Shown here: positions 16,954 through 26,853 of the stretch, one piece after another
Layout: each line of letters starts with the position of its first letter
Position numbering within the stretch: position 1 is the first letter of the stretch
NCBI GenBank assembly: GCA_030431635.1
Contig: JAUIIL010000001.1
Location: 372,001 to 436,000, forward strand
From: Bacteriovoracia bacterium
Lineage (GTDB): Bacteria; Bdellovibrionota; Bacteriovoracia; Bacteriovoracales; Bacteriovoracaceae
Reading direction: 5' to 3'
Length of the DNA stretch: 64,000 nt
Position numbers and translations under genes: made by a program
The notes under the pieces: generated by a model
What the model was told of the DNA's origin: nothing
The model's input: only the letters and a program-made list of their open reading frames with translations
Database searches by the model: none

Positions 16954-17381
16954 AACTTAGTGTTTTCAACAATCGTGCAAGCAAAATCAATTGTCATGAC
17001 AGTTTTGTTATTGCTGGTTATTTTTCCTTTCATATAAGCAGCACTACCAAGCATTTCTTTTAGTTCAACTTCTATTGTGAGAGTTTCACCTGGTCTCACT
17101 ACATTTTTAAATTTAACTCCCTGAATTCTTGTGACAAGAGCTGTTGTTTGCTCTTGTGCTTTTTCTCCGTGATAACTCATAAGAAGAGCGCCTGTTTGAA
17201 AAGCCGCTTCACATTGAATAACACCAGGAAGAATAGGGTTACCAGGAAAATGGCCCTTAAAAAAATCCTCATCTCCTGTAATTTTTTTCTGAGTGACAAT
17301 TCTATTTTCAACTCTATCAATCACTGTATCAATAAAAAGAAAAGGGGGACGTTGAGGGATTCTATCGAGAAAATCAAGCAT
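16950..17381 (-). CDS. FabZ-like 3-hydroxyacyl-ACP dehydratase
   Basis: The 143-residue hot-dog-fold enzyme has catalytic His44 (KGHFPGNPILPG) and Glu58 (IQCEAAFQTGA), and the N-terminal IPQRPPFLFID expected of FabZ. It dehydrates beta-hydroxyacyl-ACP. Its start overlaps the FabG-like stop as TAATG and its stop overlaps the FabI-like start as ATGA, so the three reductive-cycle genes are translationally coupled. Confidence 0.88.
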   Translation of the reverse strand: MLDFLDRIPQRPPFLFIDTVIDRVENRIVTQKKITGDEDFFKGHFPGNPILPGVIQCEAAFQTGALLMSYHGEKAQEQTTALVTRIQGVKFKNVVRPGETLTIEVELKEMLGSAAYMKGKITSNNKTVMTIDFACTIVENTKL

Positions 17382-18121
17382 TAAAGACCTCCAGTCACTT
17401 CGAGAGTACTTCCAGTTATATAAGAAGCTTCTTTTGAAGCAAGAAATAAAACAGCACTGGCCACTTCATGGACTTGGCCAAAGCGCTTCATGGGGACACT
17501 CTTTTTATATTCACTTATTTGCTCTGTTGGTAAATCTGAAATAAGTTCAGTTTCAATAAACCCTGGGGCCACACAATTAACGGTAATCTTTTTCTTTGCT
17601 ACTTCCTTACTTAAGCTCTGAGTTAGAGCAATTTGACCAGCTTTAGAGGCCGCGTAATTGGCCTGTCCATTAAGACCCAACTTACCACCAATAGAGCTCA
17701 TATTAATAATTCTGCCATAGCGGTTTTTAAGAAAATGCATGACCGCAAGCCGGCTCATTAAAAACGTTCCTTTTAAATTAATATCGAGGACTTTATCCCA
17801 GCTCTCTTCACTCATCGTGGCCAGCAAAGAGTCAGAGCGAATCCCTGAATTATTAACCAAAACATGGATTTCTTCAGCTTCTTGTTCAATTTCCTGAAAA
17901 GCTCTCTCGCAATCTTGTCCTTGAGAGACGTCAAATTTTTTTAAAATAAGTTTCTCTGCATATTGAGAGTTCTCTTCTTTAAACTGCTGAGCGGCTGATT
18001 CGTTACGAGTGTATGTTGCAAACACTCTTGCTCCCTCTTTAAGGAAGCTCTCGGTGATTCCACGGCCTATACCTCTGGTTCCACCTGTAACAATAATATT
18101 TTGGTTTTCAAATCGTCGCAT
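17381..18121 (-). CDS. FabG-like 3-oxoacyl-ACP reductase
   Basis: This classical short-chain dehydrogenase of 246 residues has the cofactor motif [15 protein letters not shown], catalytic Ser in SSIGG, and ANYAASKAG (Tyr-x3-Lys). The start is placed at ATG 18121 because AGGAG lies five bases upstream; a longer frame would run into the upstream gene. It overlaps the CrtI-like gene by 14 bases. It presumably reduces beta-ketoacyl-ACP in the same pathway as the FabZ- and FabI-like enzymes that follow. Confidence 0.88.
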   Translation of the reverse strand: MRRFENQNIIVTGGTRGIGRGITESFLKEGARVFATYTRNESAAQQFKEENSQYAEKLILKKFDVSQGQDCERAFQEIEQEAEEIHVLVNNSGIRSDSLLATMSEESWDKVLDINLKGTFLMSRLAVMHFLKNRYGRIINMSSIGGKLGLNGQANYAASKAGQIALTQSLSKEVAKKKITVNCVAPGFIETELISDLPTEQISEYKKSVPMKRFGQVHEVASAVLFLASKEASYITGSTLEVTGGL

Positions 18122-19592
18122 GTTGCTCCTGTGATTGATAATCATTTGATTTTTTTTGTCCAAGCTCTTTTTCAAGTTGGTAGAGATAACTCTCAACTTC
18201 ATTAGCTTGAATCACTCCATAGTTGGCAGCTCCAAGCCAGCCAGACATGATAATGCCAACTGAACCACTATGGAAAAGTCCTGGAATCTGTTTGTGTAAA
18301 TTCATACTTACTTCAAGACCTTCAAATTTAGTTCCAAAAGATGACCCCTTTTTGTGATGAGTATATCTCTCAACAGTCTTTGGAGTCGCGCATTCGATGA
18401 AATCAAGTTTTTCTCTGATGTTAGGAATAAATGTTTCAAGGCTTTTAAGAGTATCCTCAATAAGTTTTTCTTTTTCTTGAGCATATTCTTCTTCATTTAA
18501 TGAAGCCCAGTCTTCATATTGAGCGTTTGTTGATGAAACAATATAGTATTTTTCAATTTCTTCCTGTGGTCTTGTTTCTGGATAATAAACTGAAAAAGTT
18601 CGGCTGGTGACATTTTTATCTAAAAGCTCTTTGGTATTAAAAGTCTTGGCAGTCGAAGTAAAAACAAGGTCTCCTATAAAAGGAATTGATTCACCTTCTT
18701 TAATGGCCATATAGACTTGGCAGCTACTTGAGTTAAGCCTTACTGCTTTTGCTTTCTGGATAAATTCGTCGGAAAAATACTCTTCTCCAGTCATATCAAA
18801 AATAGTGCTTAAAAGATTTGAGTTTGAAAGCACCGCTTGAGAAGAGATAAAATCTCCATCAAGCATGATCCCCTTCGTTTTACCTTCTTCAATCACAATC
18901 TTTTCAACTTTTGAATGCATTTTAATATCAACGTTATTCTTAAGGAGTTCGTCTCTCATCATCCTAATCATGAGATCAGTTCCTCCACTAAAAGTGTAAA
19001 CTCCTTTACTCATAAAATTAGAAAAGACAATTCCATAAGTGATGGCAGGGTCTTCTAGGGTAGAGCCGTTAGCATAAGTGATAGGCTCCATTAAAAAACG
19101 AACAACGTCACTACGGTTAGGGAAAAACTTGGCAAAAAGCTCTTTATTTGTCATTTCATGGCCATCGTAGAAGTTCATAGAGCTTACATAATCAAAAAAA
19201 TCAGAAACCGTTTTCTCGTTGATATTGAAATGCTGAATTAGTTTTTGGGTAAAATCTTCTCGTGTAAATTCTGTATCAAGTTCAAACTCAGGATTAACAA
19301 AGCGGACCCCCTTAAGTTGAATGATCTTATCAGCGATTTCTTTGTTCCAATACTTACGACAAGTTTTTTTCATTCCAATAGGAAAGCCATGGAGTGAGAC
19401 ATCAAAGATATATTTTTTCTGGGCCCGGTAAAACCAAGTAGCGAATCCACCTAACTTATTATGGGCCTCGAGCAGAAGAACTTTATGGTTATTTTTAGCG
19501 AGCTTATTAGCGGCTGTTAGACCAGCTAAACCACTACCAATAATGATTACATCATATTCGTTTTCAATTTTTTGATTTCTCTTTAAAAGCAT
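18108..19592 (-). CDS. CrtI/phytoene-desaturase-like FAD oxidoreductase (B)
   Basis: The 494-residue flavoprotein has an N-terminal FAD motif ([23 protein letters not shown]) and a C-terminal [13 protein letters not shown] followed by [20 protein letters not shown], the CrtI/CrtISO/RetSat pattern. It is paralogous to the enzyme at 4905-6305 and leads an operon with FabG-, FabZ- and FabI-like genes. Two such enzymes beside acyl-chain genes and no carotenoid genes suggests action on acyl chains. This is an inference; the reaction could be desaturation, saturation or isomerisation. Confidence 0.8.
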   Translation of the reverse strand: MLLKRNQKIENEYDVIIIGSGLAGLTAANKLAKNNHKVLLLEAHNKLGGFATWFYRAQKKYIFDVSLHGFPIGMKKTCRKYWNKEIADKIIQLKGVRFVNPEFELDTEFTREDFTQKLIQHFNINEKTVSDFFDYVSSMNFYDGHEMTNKELFAKFFPNRSDVVRFLMEPITYANGSTLEDPAITYGIVFSNFMSKGVYTFSGGTDLMIRMMRDELLKNNVDIKMHSKVEKIVIEEGKTKGIMLDGDFISSQAVLSNSNLLSTIFDMTGEEYFSDEFIQKAKAVRLNSSSCQVYMAIKEGESIPFIGDLVFTSTAKTFNTKELLDKNVTSRTFSVYYPETRPQEEIEKYYIVSSTNAQYEDWASLNEEEYAQEKEKLIEDTLKSLETFIPNIREKLDFIECATPKTVERYTHHKKGSSFGTKFEGLEVSMNLHKQIPGLFHSGSVGIIMSGWLGAANYGVIQANEVESYLYQLEKELGQKKSNDYQSQEQHATI

Positions 19593-19689
19593 AGACTTCG
19601 ATCCTGATGCCGCTTAAAATAAAAGCATAGTTAAGTTGTCCAACAGTATCATGGGGCGAGTCAAAGCTCAATTCTTTGGAGAGTAGGTT

Positions 19690-21492
19690 TTGGAAAAAAT
19701 CCTCAAATTGTTCAAGAATTCCTTAACGATAGATTTGAGGTCACTCGCTTTGTTTCGCGTTGCGTTTGGCTGTGTGCTTTTTATGGACTTGCTTACGAGA
19801 CTTAGAGATATCTCTTTTTTCTATTCTGATCAAGGACTTCTCCCACGTGATGTTTTTCTCACCAAATTGGCCAATCCCTGGAATTTCTCACTGCTGCTTG
19901 TCTCTGGCGAGTCTTGGGTCATCGCTATTCTTTTTATCCTCTCTCTCATAAGCTGCGCTCTTTTTATTCTTGGGCATAAGACTAGGCTTCAAAGTTTATG
20001 TCTCTGGCTTTTTGTTGCTTCAATGCATAATAGGAATTGGCTTATTAATAGTAGTGCTGATGATATTATTCGCTTATTTTTATTGATTAGCTTTTTTCTT
20101 CCTTTAGATGCTTACTACAGCGTTGAGAGCGCCATGAGTGAAGAGAAAGAGAGAGCAAAAGATTTTTTTAGTGTTTGGAATATTATTCTCTTTTTTCAAA
20201 TTGGAATCATTTATTTTATAAGTTATTTATGGAAAGATCATCCAAGGTGGCATACAGAGCTAAGTGCTGTTTATTATGCTCTACAAATTGAAAACTTCTC
20301 AACTTCGCTTGGCCATTTTTTAAGCTCATTTTTTCCTCTTACTCAAATTCTGGCTTTTCTAACCTACAAACTTGAAATGCTTGGACCAATCATTCTTTGG
20401 ACTTCGATTTTGTACGGGAGAAAATGGGCACAATTAACTCGTTTTTTTATCGCCGTCTGTTTTATTCTCTTCCATTTAGGATTAATTTTTACATTAGAGC
20501 TTGGAACCTTTCCTTATGTGCTTATCAGTCTATGGTTTCTTTTTATTCCTTCCTTTATCTGGGATTGGGGCGAAAAGAAAATAACAAATCCTTATAGGTC
20601 GGCTTTAGAGATTTATTACGATAAAGACTGCGGTTTTTGTCGTAAGCTTTGTTTTATTTTAAGAGAATTTTGTTTTCTATCTCAAGCAAAATTGGCGGAG
20701 GCCCAAAGTATTGAGCCAATAGAGAAGCTCATGAGAGAGAAGAATTCTTGGGTTGTTAAAGATAAAGAAGGGAGAGAGCACTGTCATTTTGAGGCCTTTA
20801 TTTGTTTTTGTAAGCACTCTCCCGTTTTAAGTTCTTTTAGCTTTATTTTGAGATTTTCGCCTATTAAAAAAATCGGAAATATTATCTACAGGTGGGTTTC
20901 TTACAATCGAAATAAGGTGAGTTTTCTCACAAGTCCTTTTGAAATAAAAAAAAGATACTTTTTTAAAAAGTGGAAATTTCTCTCTCTTTGTATGGCTTTT
21001 CTCTATTTTTTAAGTTCTTGGCAATGGAACTTTCAAAAAATAGCGCCAGACTTGAGTCTAAAGAAAAACTTTAATCTTATTGAAACAGCAAGGTGGATGC
21101 AAACTTTTCAAGAATGGGATATGTTCTCTCCTTATCCTTTGACTCATTCTCGTTGGTATGTTGTTTTGGGCACTTTTGATGATGGCAGTCAAAAAAATCT
21201 TCTCTCAGGTGAAACAAGCTTTGTCATAGGGGAAAAACCAAAAAAACACCTCTCTAAAATTTTTCCATCAAAGCTATGGAGAAAGCTCTCTAACAACATG
21301 GAAAAACAGGAACAAACACGAGTTTTTTTCTTACAAGCGATGTGCCGAATTTTTGCATATGAGGAAGTAAATTCGCTGTCACTTAAAAAAGTTCAGCTTT
21401 ACTTACATGAACTACCAACAAAAAACCCTCCAAATGAAGGAGGGCCAAAAAAACTTAACTTTTATATTCAAGAAGAACTTAATTGTTATTAA
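19690..21492 (+). CDS. HTTM-domain (vitamin K gamma-carboxylase-like) membrane protein fused to DCC thiol oxidoreductase domain
   Basis: The 600-residue protein has an N-terminal multi-spanning HTTM region (LALFRVAFGCVLFMDLLTRL, then several membrane helices to about residue 300). Next comes a DCC/DUF393 domain beginning EIYYDKDCGFCRKLC (Cys-x2-Cys), one more membrane segment near 435, and a soluble tail with WQWNFQKIAPDLS and EWDMFSPYPLTHSRW. HTTM proteins are homologues of vitamin K-dependent gamma-carboxylase; DCC domains are thioredoxin-like. It starts with TTG, with GGAG eight bases upstream. It diverges from the second lipid operon. Substrate unknown. Confidence 0.78.
   Translation: MEKILKLFKNSLTIDLRSLALFRVAFGCVLFMDLLTRLRDISFFYSDQGLLPRDVFLTKLANPWNFSLLLVSGESWVIAILFILSLISCALFILGHKTRLQSLCLWLFVASMHNRNWLINSSADDIIRLFLLISFFLPLDAYYSVESAMSEEKERAKDFFSVWNIILFFQIGIIYFISYLWKDHPRWHTELSAVYYALQIENFSTSLGHFLSSFFPLTQILAFLTYKLEMLGPIILWTSILYGRKWAQLTRFFIAVCFILFHLGLIFTLELGTFPYVLISLWFLFIPSFIWDWGEKKITNPYRSALEIYYDKDCGFCRKLCFILREFCFLSQAKLAEAQSIEPIEKLMREKNSWVVKDKEGREHCHFEAFICFCKHSPVLSSFSFILRFSPIKKIGNIIYRWVSYNRNKVSFLTSPFEIKKRYFFKKWKFLSLCMAFLYFLSSWQWNFQKIAPDLSLKKNFNLIETARWMQTFQEWDMFSPYPLTHSRWYVVLGTFDDGSQKNLLSGETSFVIGEKPKKHLSKIFPSKLWRKLSNNMEKQEQTRVFFLQAMCRIFAYEEVNSLSLKKVQLYLHELPTKNPPNEGGPKKLNFYIQEELNCY
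21420..21446 (-). terminator. Minus-strand terminator inside the end of the HTTM-DCC gene
   Basis: On the minus strand, CCCTCC pairs with GGAGGG across a 7-base loop and is followed by TTTTTT. It serves the S41 protease gene ending at 21493, yet lies within the last 25 codons of the opposing gene. Confidence 0.75.
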
Positions 21493-23526
21493 TTACTTCT
21501 TTTTTGCAATTCTTTTCGCTGCAAAGGAGTTACCTTTTGGAAGGAAATGCTTAATACATGGAAAATACTTTACCTTGTTTTCAAGTTGAGTCAGTTGGAT
21601 AAAGCGAGCTAGGTTTGCATCATCTCCAACAATAGCGAACGCACTTTCAATAATGGTAGCATATCCATCGGTTCTATCGAAAACACGACTTGTCTTCACA
21701 TCTACCTGAACTCCGTTGTTCTCAATAAAAGTTCCATCATTTTTTACTAAAGCCGATTCAGTAACTCTCATCTCTCCATGGCTAAATGGAGTCTGATTCT
21801 TTTTCACAACGTTTCCACCAGCACCCATTGTATCCCATCCAACAATAGGGCCTAGTTTATTAATTTTGGCCGTATAAGTACTGATATCTCCAGATGAAGC
21901 ATTTCCATGGTTAGCAAGGAAAATAAGTTTTAAATCTTTAGAGAGACTCTTATTTGGCTCAAGCATAAAGCCCATGAGGCTATCGATTTTGTATGTCTTA
22001 GTTGACATCTTTTTCCCTGCTTCATAATCTTGAACAAGCTCATCGAAAACACGTCTGGCGATCTCACTTTCTGAATCCATTCCTAGTGCCATACTCATTG
22101 ATTGAAAATCTGAGAGCCAGTTTCTATTGATTCCAAAGCGCATACCAATTGTTTCAATTTTCTCTTTTGAAAAAGCTTGAATCACATTATTAACGAGTCT
22201 TAATGAACCACCCGGGTTATCCATCGTATCAACAACGATATTTTCAACCTTCATTGATTGAAATTTATTTAATGTGGCGTAGAGCTCGGCCATGACAATT
22301 TCTTCTGGAGCTTGTGGACTAAAAGTTCCAATTCTAATGTATCCTACATTTTTTGTCGTTCCATCTGGCATTCGTTTTACGTAAACATAAGCTGGATATG
22401 TGTTGGCCTCAGAGAGAAAAAGGGCGTTTTCTGGAATATAGCGTCCTTCATTTTCTAAAATATCTCTTCCTGTTGCATTAAGACGTGCTTCATATTTCTG
22501 CCAGTTAGTCGAGATAGTTGAGTATTCGTTAAAGGCCATAAAGTCTAAGCGGCTCTTTCTTGGGTTATCAAGATCAACTTCTTTTTCTAGGCCCATTGCT
22601 CTGTAAAGATTAACCGGATAGCCATTAGATTGAACAAAAACCATGGGAAAGACTTTTCCAGTAGGTTTATGACGAACGTTAAGTTTGAAAGGATTTTCTT
22701 TAAGTTCATTTAATTTATAATTAAATTCAGAGTAGGATCTGATTTTCCAGGGAAGAACAAGATCTCCTTTGTCTTTAATAGTAACAACCAAGTCAGAGCC
22801 AACCGCTGGTAGTTCATGGCGAAGAGAACTTCTATTAAAAATAGAGTTAATAAGAAAGTCCATATTGGATTCTTCTTTTCCTAAACTTCTAAAGCGGGAG
22901 ATTTCTGTGTTGATATATTTTCTAATAGTCATTCCATTAACATGAGTAATCTCATCTCCTGGAGCGATTTTTCGAATAAACTCATCAGAGGCAGACATTA
23001 ATGGATGAATTTCTTTAACAAGAGCATTCTCTCCTCTTCTTTCAACAAAGACTCCAACATAGGCCAGTTGTGAGTTATCTTGGTAGCCAGGTAGTGGGGG
23101 CATATTATTAGGAAGATAAGAAAAGGAGTTATGAGCATCTTCCATTGAGGCGACAACCTCTTGGACAAGTGAAGGATAGCGCTGAGTTGTTATAGCGCCA
23201 CTTTCGATCATCCTTGTCACTTTTGATTCAAGTTGGTTAATTGATTTATAAGCTCGCCATTCACCAGCGTTAATATTTTTCACATGGGGTCCTCTAAAGA
23301 GAAGTCCTTTTTTCCCTTTAAGTCCAACATGCTCGGCCCTATAGTCAACAGACTGTAATTTATAAGGCAGGAGGGCATAATTTGTTCTGTAGTGACCAAA
23401 AACTGTTTTGATATCTGCTATCATCTCTTCTTTTGTAAGAGGAAAGTTTGGAAACGGATCTTGAAAACAGGAAGTAAGCAAAAGGGTGAACAAAAAGAAC
23501 AAAGAAATTTTTCTCAAAAAAGACAT
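21493..23526 (-). CDS. S41-family peptidase lipoprotein with PDZ domain
   Basis: The start at ATG 23526 has GGAGGT seven bases upstream. The 677-residue product begins with a lipoprotein signal (lipobox LTSC). A PDZ-like segment (ALVKEIHPL ... IAPGDEITHVNGMTI) precedes a tail-specific-protease core: VDTMDNPGGSLRLVN and LANHGNASSGDIS, where the second Ser of SSGD is the expected nucleophile. It is longer than typical CtpA enzymes because of an insert of about 150 residues after the PDZ region. It is probably anchored in an envelope membrane and degrades or processes periplasmic proteins. Confidence 0.8.
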   Translation of the reverse strand: MSFLRKISLFFLFTLLLTSCFQDPFPNFPLTKEEMIADIKTVFGHYRTNYALLPYKLQSVDYRAEHVGLKGKKGLLFRGPHVKNINAGEWRAYKSINQLESKVTRMIESGAITTQRYPSLVQEVVASMEDAHNSFSYLPNNMPPLPGYQDNSQLAYVGVFVERRGENALVKEIHPLMSASDEFIRKIAPGDEITHVNGMTIRKYINTEISRFRSLGKEESNMDFLINSIFNRSSLRHELPAVGSDLVVTIKDKGDLVLPWKIRSYSEFNYKLNELKENPFKLNVRHKPTGKVFPMVFVQSNGYPVNLYRAMGLEKEVDLDNPRKSRLDFMAFNEYSTISTNWQKYEARLNATGRDILENEGRYIPENALFLSEANTYPAYVYVKRMPDGTTKNVGYIRIGTFSPQAPEEIVMAELYATLNKFQSMKVENIVVDTMDNPGGSLRLVNNVIQAFSKEKIETIGMRFGINRNWLSDFQSMSMALGMDSESEIARRVFDELVQDYEAGKKMSTKTYKIDSLMGFMLEPNKSLSKDLKLIFLANHGNASSGDISTYTAKINKLGPIVGWDTMGAGGNVVKKNQTPFSHGEMRVTESALVKNDGTFIENNGVQVDVKTSRVFDRTDGYATIIESAFAIVGDDANLARFIQLTQLENKVKYFPCIKHFLPKGNSFAAKRIAKKK

Positions 23527-23629
23527 TCTGACCTCCAAATATAGGAGTTTTGTATGTTTTTTCTTTGAAATAAGCTAGTTAACTTTATCCAGTGAGTAAT
23601 AAGAATAAACGCAAAGCATTAAAATAAGG

Positions 23630-25831
23630 CTATTTTGTTGTAAATGTTATGACTCCATCCCAACTATCTTCGGGAGGATTGGCAATAAACTCTTCACAAT
23701 ATCCCTTAAGCCTTTGAGTAGGTACATCTTGATGCTTTTGGTGAAGTTTATCAAAAATAACCAGGGCCTCTTCAAATTCCCTCTGATGATAGAGTCTGTA
23801 GGCCTTAATATAGTCATGATAATCTTCTTTATTGAGAAGATAGGGGTGAGTTTCATGAAAAACTTCATAGAGCTCAACTGGTTTTGTTTTTCCTTTCACT
23901 CGTACTTTGTCTACAGGTCGGCAGATAATAGCGTCCTGATCAAGACGAGCAAAAGTATATTCAGAGACAAGAATTTGGGCCCCATAAGGTTTACACATTC
24001 CTTCAATTCTCGCTCCTAAGTTCATATTATCTCCAAGAGCGGTGTAAGAGAAAATACTGTCACTACCCATGTTCCCTACTGAGCATTCTCCTGAATTAAG
24101 GCCGATTCCAACTCTAAATTCAGGAAACCCCTGTTCTTCAAAAGAAGCGTTAATTTCTGGCATGAGGTTAATCATAGCGATGGCCGCTTCAACAGCTTTC
24201 TGAGGATGATTATCAAAAGGAACAGGAGCTCCCCACAGCGCAACAACAGCATCACCAATATATTTATCCAATGTACCTTGATATTCAAAAACAAGATCAG
24301 TCATCTTCCCCATGTACTGATTAAGGCAATTTCCGAGATCTTCAGCAGAGAGATTTTCTGAAATGGAAGTAAAGTCTCTTACGTCAGAAAACATACATGT
24401 AATATCTTGTCTCGTCCCTCCAACTTTTAGATTTTCAGGATCTTGAAGCATTTCATTAACAACAGCAGGAGAGACGTAACGAGAAAAAGCACCCTTAATT
24501 TGTTTTTTATCTTTATTTGACTGGTAAAAGTTTAGGAACGTATCCCAAACATACTGGAGAATAAAGGAGTTCAGAGTAAAAAAGATTCTTATTTCATAAC
24601 CTTTAGGAATAAAATAATGAGCATCGAGATAAAGTGTTGCAGAGACAACCACAACAACCCCAAGAACATCAAGAAGTGGTTTATCAAATCTTTGTAGTAT
24701 CAGAAGAATAATTGTTCCAATGGCCAAGAATAAAAGAGAGTAATAAATAGAATCTTCGACTGGTTTGAAATAATAAGCATTATCAAGCATATGGACAAGA
24801 TTCATGTGAAAATAAACCCCAGGAAGTTTCGCATCAACTGGAGTATTTCTTAAGTCGTGCGCTCCTAGAGCAGTTGAACCAAGAAAAATAATTCTATTAT
24901 GAAGAAGTTTTGTTAGTTTTTCTTTGTCTGGATTAGGCTTTAGCACTTGATAGAGCCCAATACTTTCAAATTTATCAACCCCACCATGATAACGGATCTT
25001 AAGCTCTCCCTGGTTGTTGACAGGAATTTTACTTTCTCCAGCAATAAGTTGAGCTGAACCATCAATATTAATGATAAGTTTAGGTGTTACCTCCCTAAAA
25101 TTTTGAAAGCCTAATAAACCTATAGAAGGTAGGTAAAGAGAGTCAAAGTTACTGGCCACATGGTAGTGTCTGAAAACACCATCAGAGTCTTCAATATGGT
25201 TAAGCGTTCCAAGTCCAGGAGAAGCTTCCCTTAAGGCCTTAATGGGAAAAGTCTCATTTGAGACATATTCTTTTTTAAGACCAACTTCACCGGCCTGTTG
25301 GGTGTCCATAATAAAATTGAAAAGATCTTCAGGCAGTTCCTTGAAGCCACCAGAAGGGTGATCGGCCACGGAATAGGGGAGGATAACATTTCTCCCGGGT
25401 GTATTTTGAAAGTTTGTAATGGCCCTGGCGAAAATATTATCGGGATTATTGTACCCAGTTTCACAGGCGAGGGCTTTTTCGGGAAAAAGAACATCGAAAA
25501 CAACCGTCTTGGCTCCATACTCAGTGAGTCGGTTAAGAAAATCAGCATAAACAGTTCTAGGAAAAGGATAAGTACCTACAGCTTGCATTGATTCATCATC
25601 AATTTCCACGAGTGTTATTTGTTGGTTAATTTCATTATCTTTAATAATCTTATTGGCCCTGTAATCAAAAAATCTGTTTTCAAAAAAAGAGGAGTAAGCA
25701 ATAGCTTTTTTAATGCCTGGATCTTGAATATCTCGTTCAATAAAACTGAAAAACATACTCAATGTACAAAAGAGAGTAATAAAGGCCACTCCTAAGTAGC
25801 GTACAGTTGCAGACATTAAGTTAATTTTCAT
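23630..25831 (-). CDS. CHASE2-domain class III adenylate cyclase
   Basis: The 733-residue protein starts with a membrane segment and a large CHASE2 sensor domain (about 40-350; VEIDDESMQAVGTYPFPRTV is typical). About three membrane helices follow (350-430), then a class III cyclase domain (about 470-640) with CMFSDVRDFTSIS and LDKYIGDAVVALWGAP. These supply the two metal-binding aspartates and the adenine-specifying Lys. The C-terminal ~75 residues look helical, TPR-like. It should make cAMP in response to an extracytoplasmic signal. It diverges from hemF. Confidence 0.88.
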   Translation of the reverse strand: MKINLMSATVRYLGVAFITLFCTLSMFFSFIERDIQDPGIKKAIAYSSFFENRFFDYRANKIIKDNEINQQITLVEIDDESMQAVGTYPFPRTVYADFLNRLTEYGAKTVVFDVLFPEKALACETGYNNPDNIFARAITNFQNTPGRNVILPYSVADHPSGGFKELPEDLFNFIMDTQQAGEVGLKKEYVSNETFPIKALREASPGLGTLNHIEDSDGVFRHYHVASNFDSLYLPSIGLLGFQNFREVTPKLIINIDGSAQLIAGESKIPVNNQGELKIRYHGGVDKFESIGLYQVLKPNPDKEKLTKLLHNRIIFLGSTALGAHDLRNTPVDAKLPGVYFHMNLVHMLDNAYYFKPVEDSIYYSLLFLAIGTIILLILQRFDKPLLDVLGVVVVVSATLYLDAHYFIPKGYEIRIFFTLNSFILQYVWDTFLNFYQSNKDKKQIKGAFSRYVSPAVVNEMLQDPENLKVGGTRQDITCMFSDVRDFTSISENLSAEDLGNCLNQYMGKMTDLVFEYQGTLDKYIGDAVVALWGAPVPFDNHPQKAVEAAIAMINLMPEINASFEEQGFPEFRVGIGLNSGECSVGNMGSDSIFSYTALGDNMNLGARIEGMCKPYGAQILVSEYTFARLDQDAIICRPVDKVRVKGKTKPVELYEVFHETHPYLLNKEDYHDYIKAYRLYHQREFEEALVIFDKLHQKHQDVPTQRLKGYCEEFIANPPEDSWDGVITFTTK

Positions 25832-25918
25832 AATCAGGACTTTTGCTAAGCTTTATCAGTATTTTATGTTTATATCTTTCATGATAAGCTGCTCTCGTAT
25901 AGAAGCAAGAGGTAAGAT

Positions 25919-26821
25919 ATGCTTGAGGATTATAAAAAGAAATTTGCTGCTCATGTGAAAGATCTGCAAGACACAATCACAAAAAAACTTTTCGAACTCG
26001 ATCCTGAGATTAAACTCACTGAAGATAACTGGAATCGTCAGGATTTTGAGGGAAATAATGGCGGAGGAGGAATTACTCGAGCTTTTGAAGGAGATATCAT
26101 TGAAAATGCAGGAGTCAACACCTCACTTGTGTATGGAAAAATTGATCCGAAGTTTGCGGGACAATTAAAAGGCAAATCTGATGAACTGTGGGCCACAGGG
26201 ATATCGCTCATCATTCATCCTAGAAATCCAAGAGTTCCTACAACTCACGCCAATTTCCGCTTGATTCATCAAGGGGATTCCTATTGGTTTGGTGGGGGAG
26301 CGGATTTAACACCTTTTTATCCTCATAAAGAAGACTTTGAGTATTTTCATCAAACATGGAATGAGTACTGTTCTCCATTTGGAGTTTATCAAGAATTTAA
26401 GAAAAACTGTGATGAATATTTTACGAACCATCATCGTGATTATAATGGGGAAAAAGAAATGAGAGGTATTGGTGGGACTTTTTTTGATCATTATAACTCC
26501 GGAGACTTGAGTGCTGATTTTGAGATGGTTAAGAAGATCTCCGAAGCTTTTATTCCTTCATATTTCCCTATCGCGTGGAAAAGAAAAGATGAATCCTACA
26601 CTGAAGAAGATGTTGAGTTTCAACTTCACAGAAGAGGGCGCTATGTTGAATTTAATCTCTTGCATGATAGAGGAACTCATTTTGGATTGAAATCAAATGG
26701 ACGCGTGGATTCTATTCTTATTTCGCTTCCTGCAAGGTGTAAATTTTCTTATCAATACGCTCCAAACTCTGAAGTGCACAAGGAAATGATGGAGTACTAT
26801 CTTCCCAAAGAGTGGATCTAG
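25919..26821 (+). CDS. hemF: Oxygen-dependent coproporphyrinogen III oxidase
   Basis: The 300-residue protein carries conserved HemF blocks: GGGGITRAFEGDIIENAGVN, HPRNPRVPTTHANFR, WFGGGADLTPFYP and FDHYNSGDLS, and near the end RRGRYVEFNLLHDRGTHFGL. HemF decarboxylates coproporphyrinogen III to protoporphyrinogen IX using O2, a heme pathway step. The length is standard. AGAGGTAAG lies just before the ATG. Oxygen dependence implies aerobic growth. Confidence 0.95.
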   Translation: MLEDYKKKFAAHVKDLQDTITKKLFELDPEIKLTEDNWNRQDFEGNNGGGGITRAFEGDIIENAGVNTSLVYGKIDPKFAGQLKGKSDELWATGISLIIHPRNPRVPTTHANFRLIHQGDSYWFGGGADLTPFYPHKEDFEYFHQTWNEYCSPFGVYQEFKKNCDEYFTNHHRDYNGEKEMRGIGGTFFDHYNSGDLSADFEMVKKISEAFIPSYFPIAWKRKDESYTEEDVEFQLHRRGRYVEFNLLHDRGTHFGLKSNGRVDSILISLPARCKFSYQYAPNSEVHKEMMEYYLPKEWI

Positions 26822-26853
26822 CCTCATAATCATTTTCTCAAGGAGAATTATTC

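Noticed and set aside
23714-24019. Plus-strand frame inside the cyclase gene
   Set aside because: Lies entirely within the catalytic domain and tail of a well supported gene on the other strand; no ribosome site or family match.
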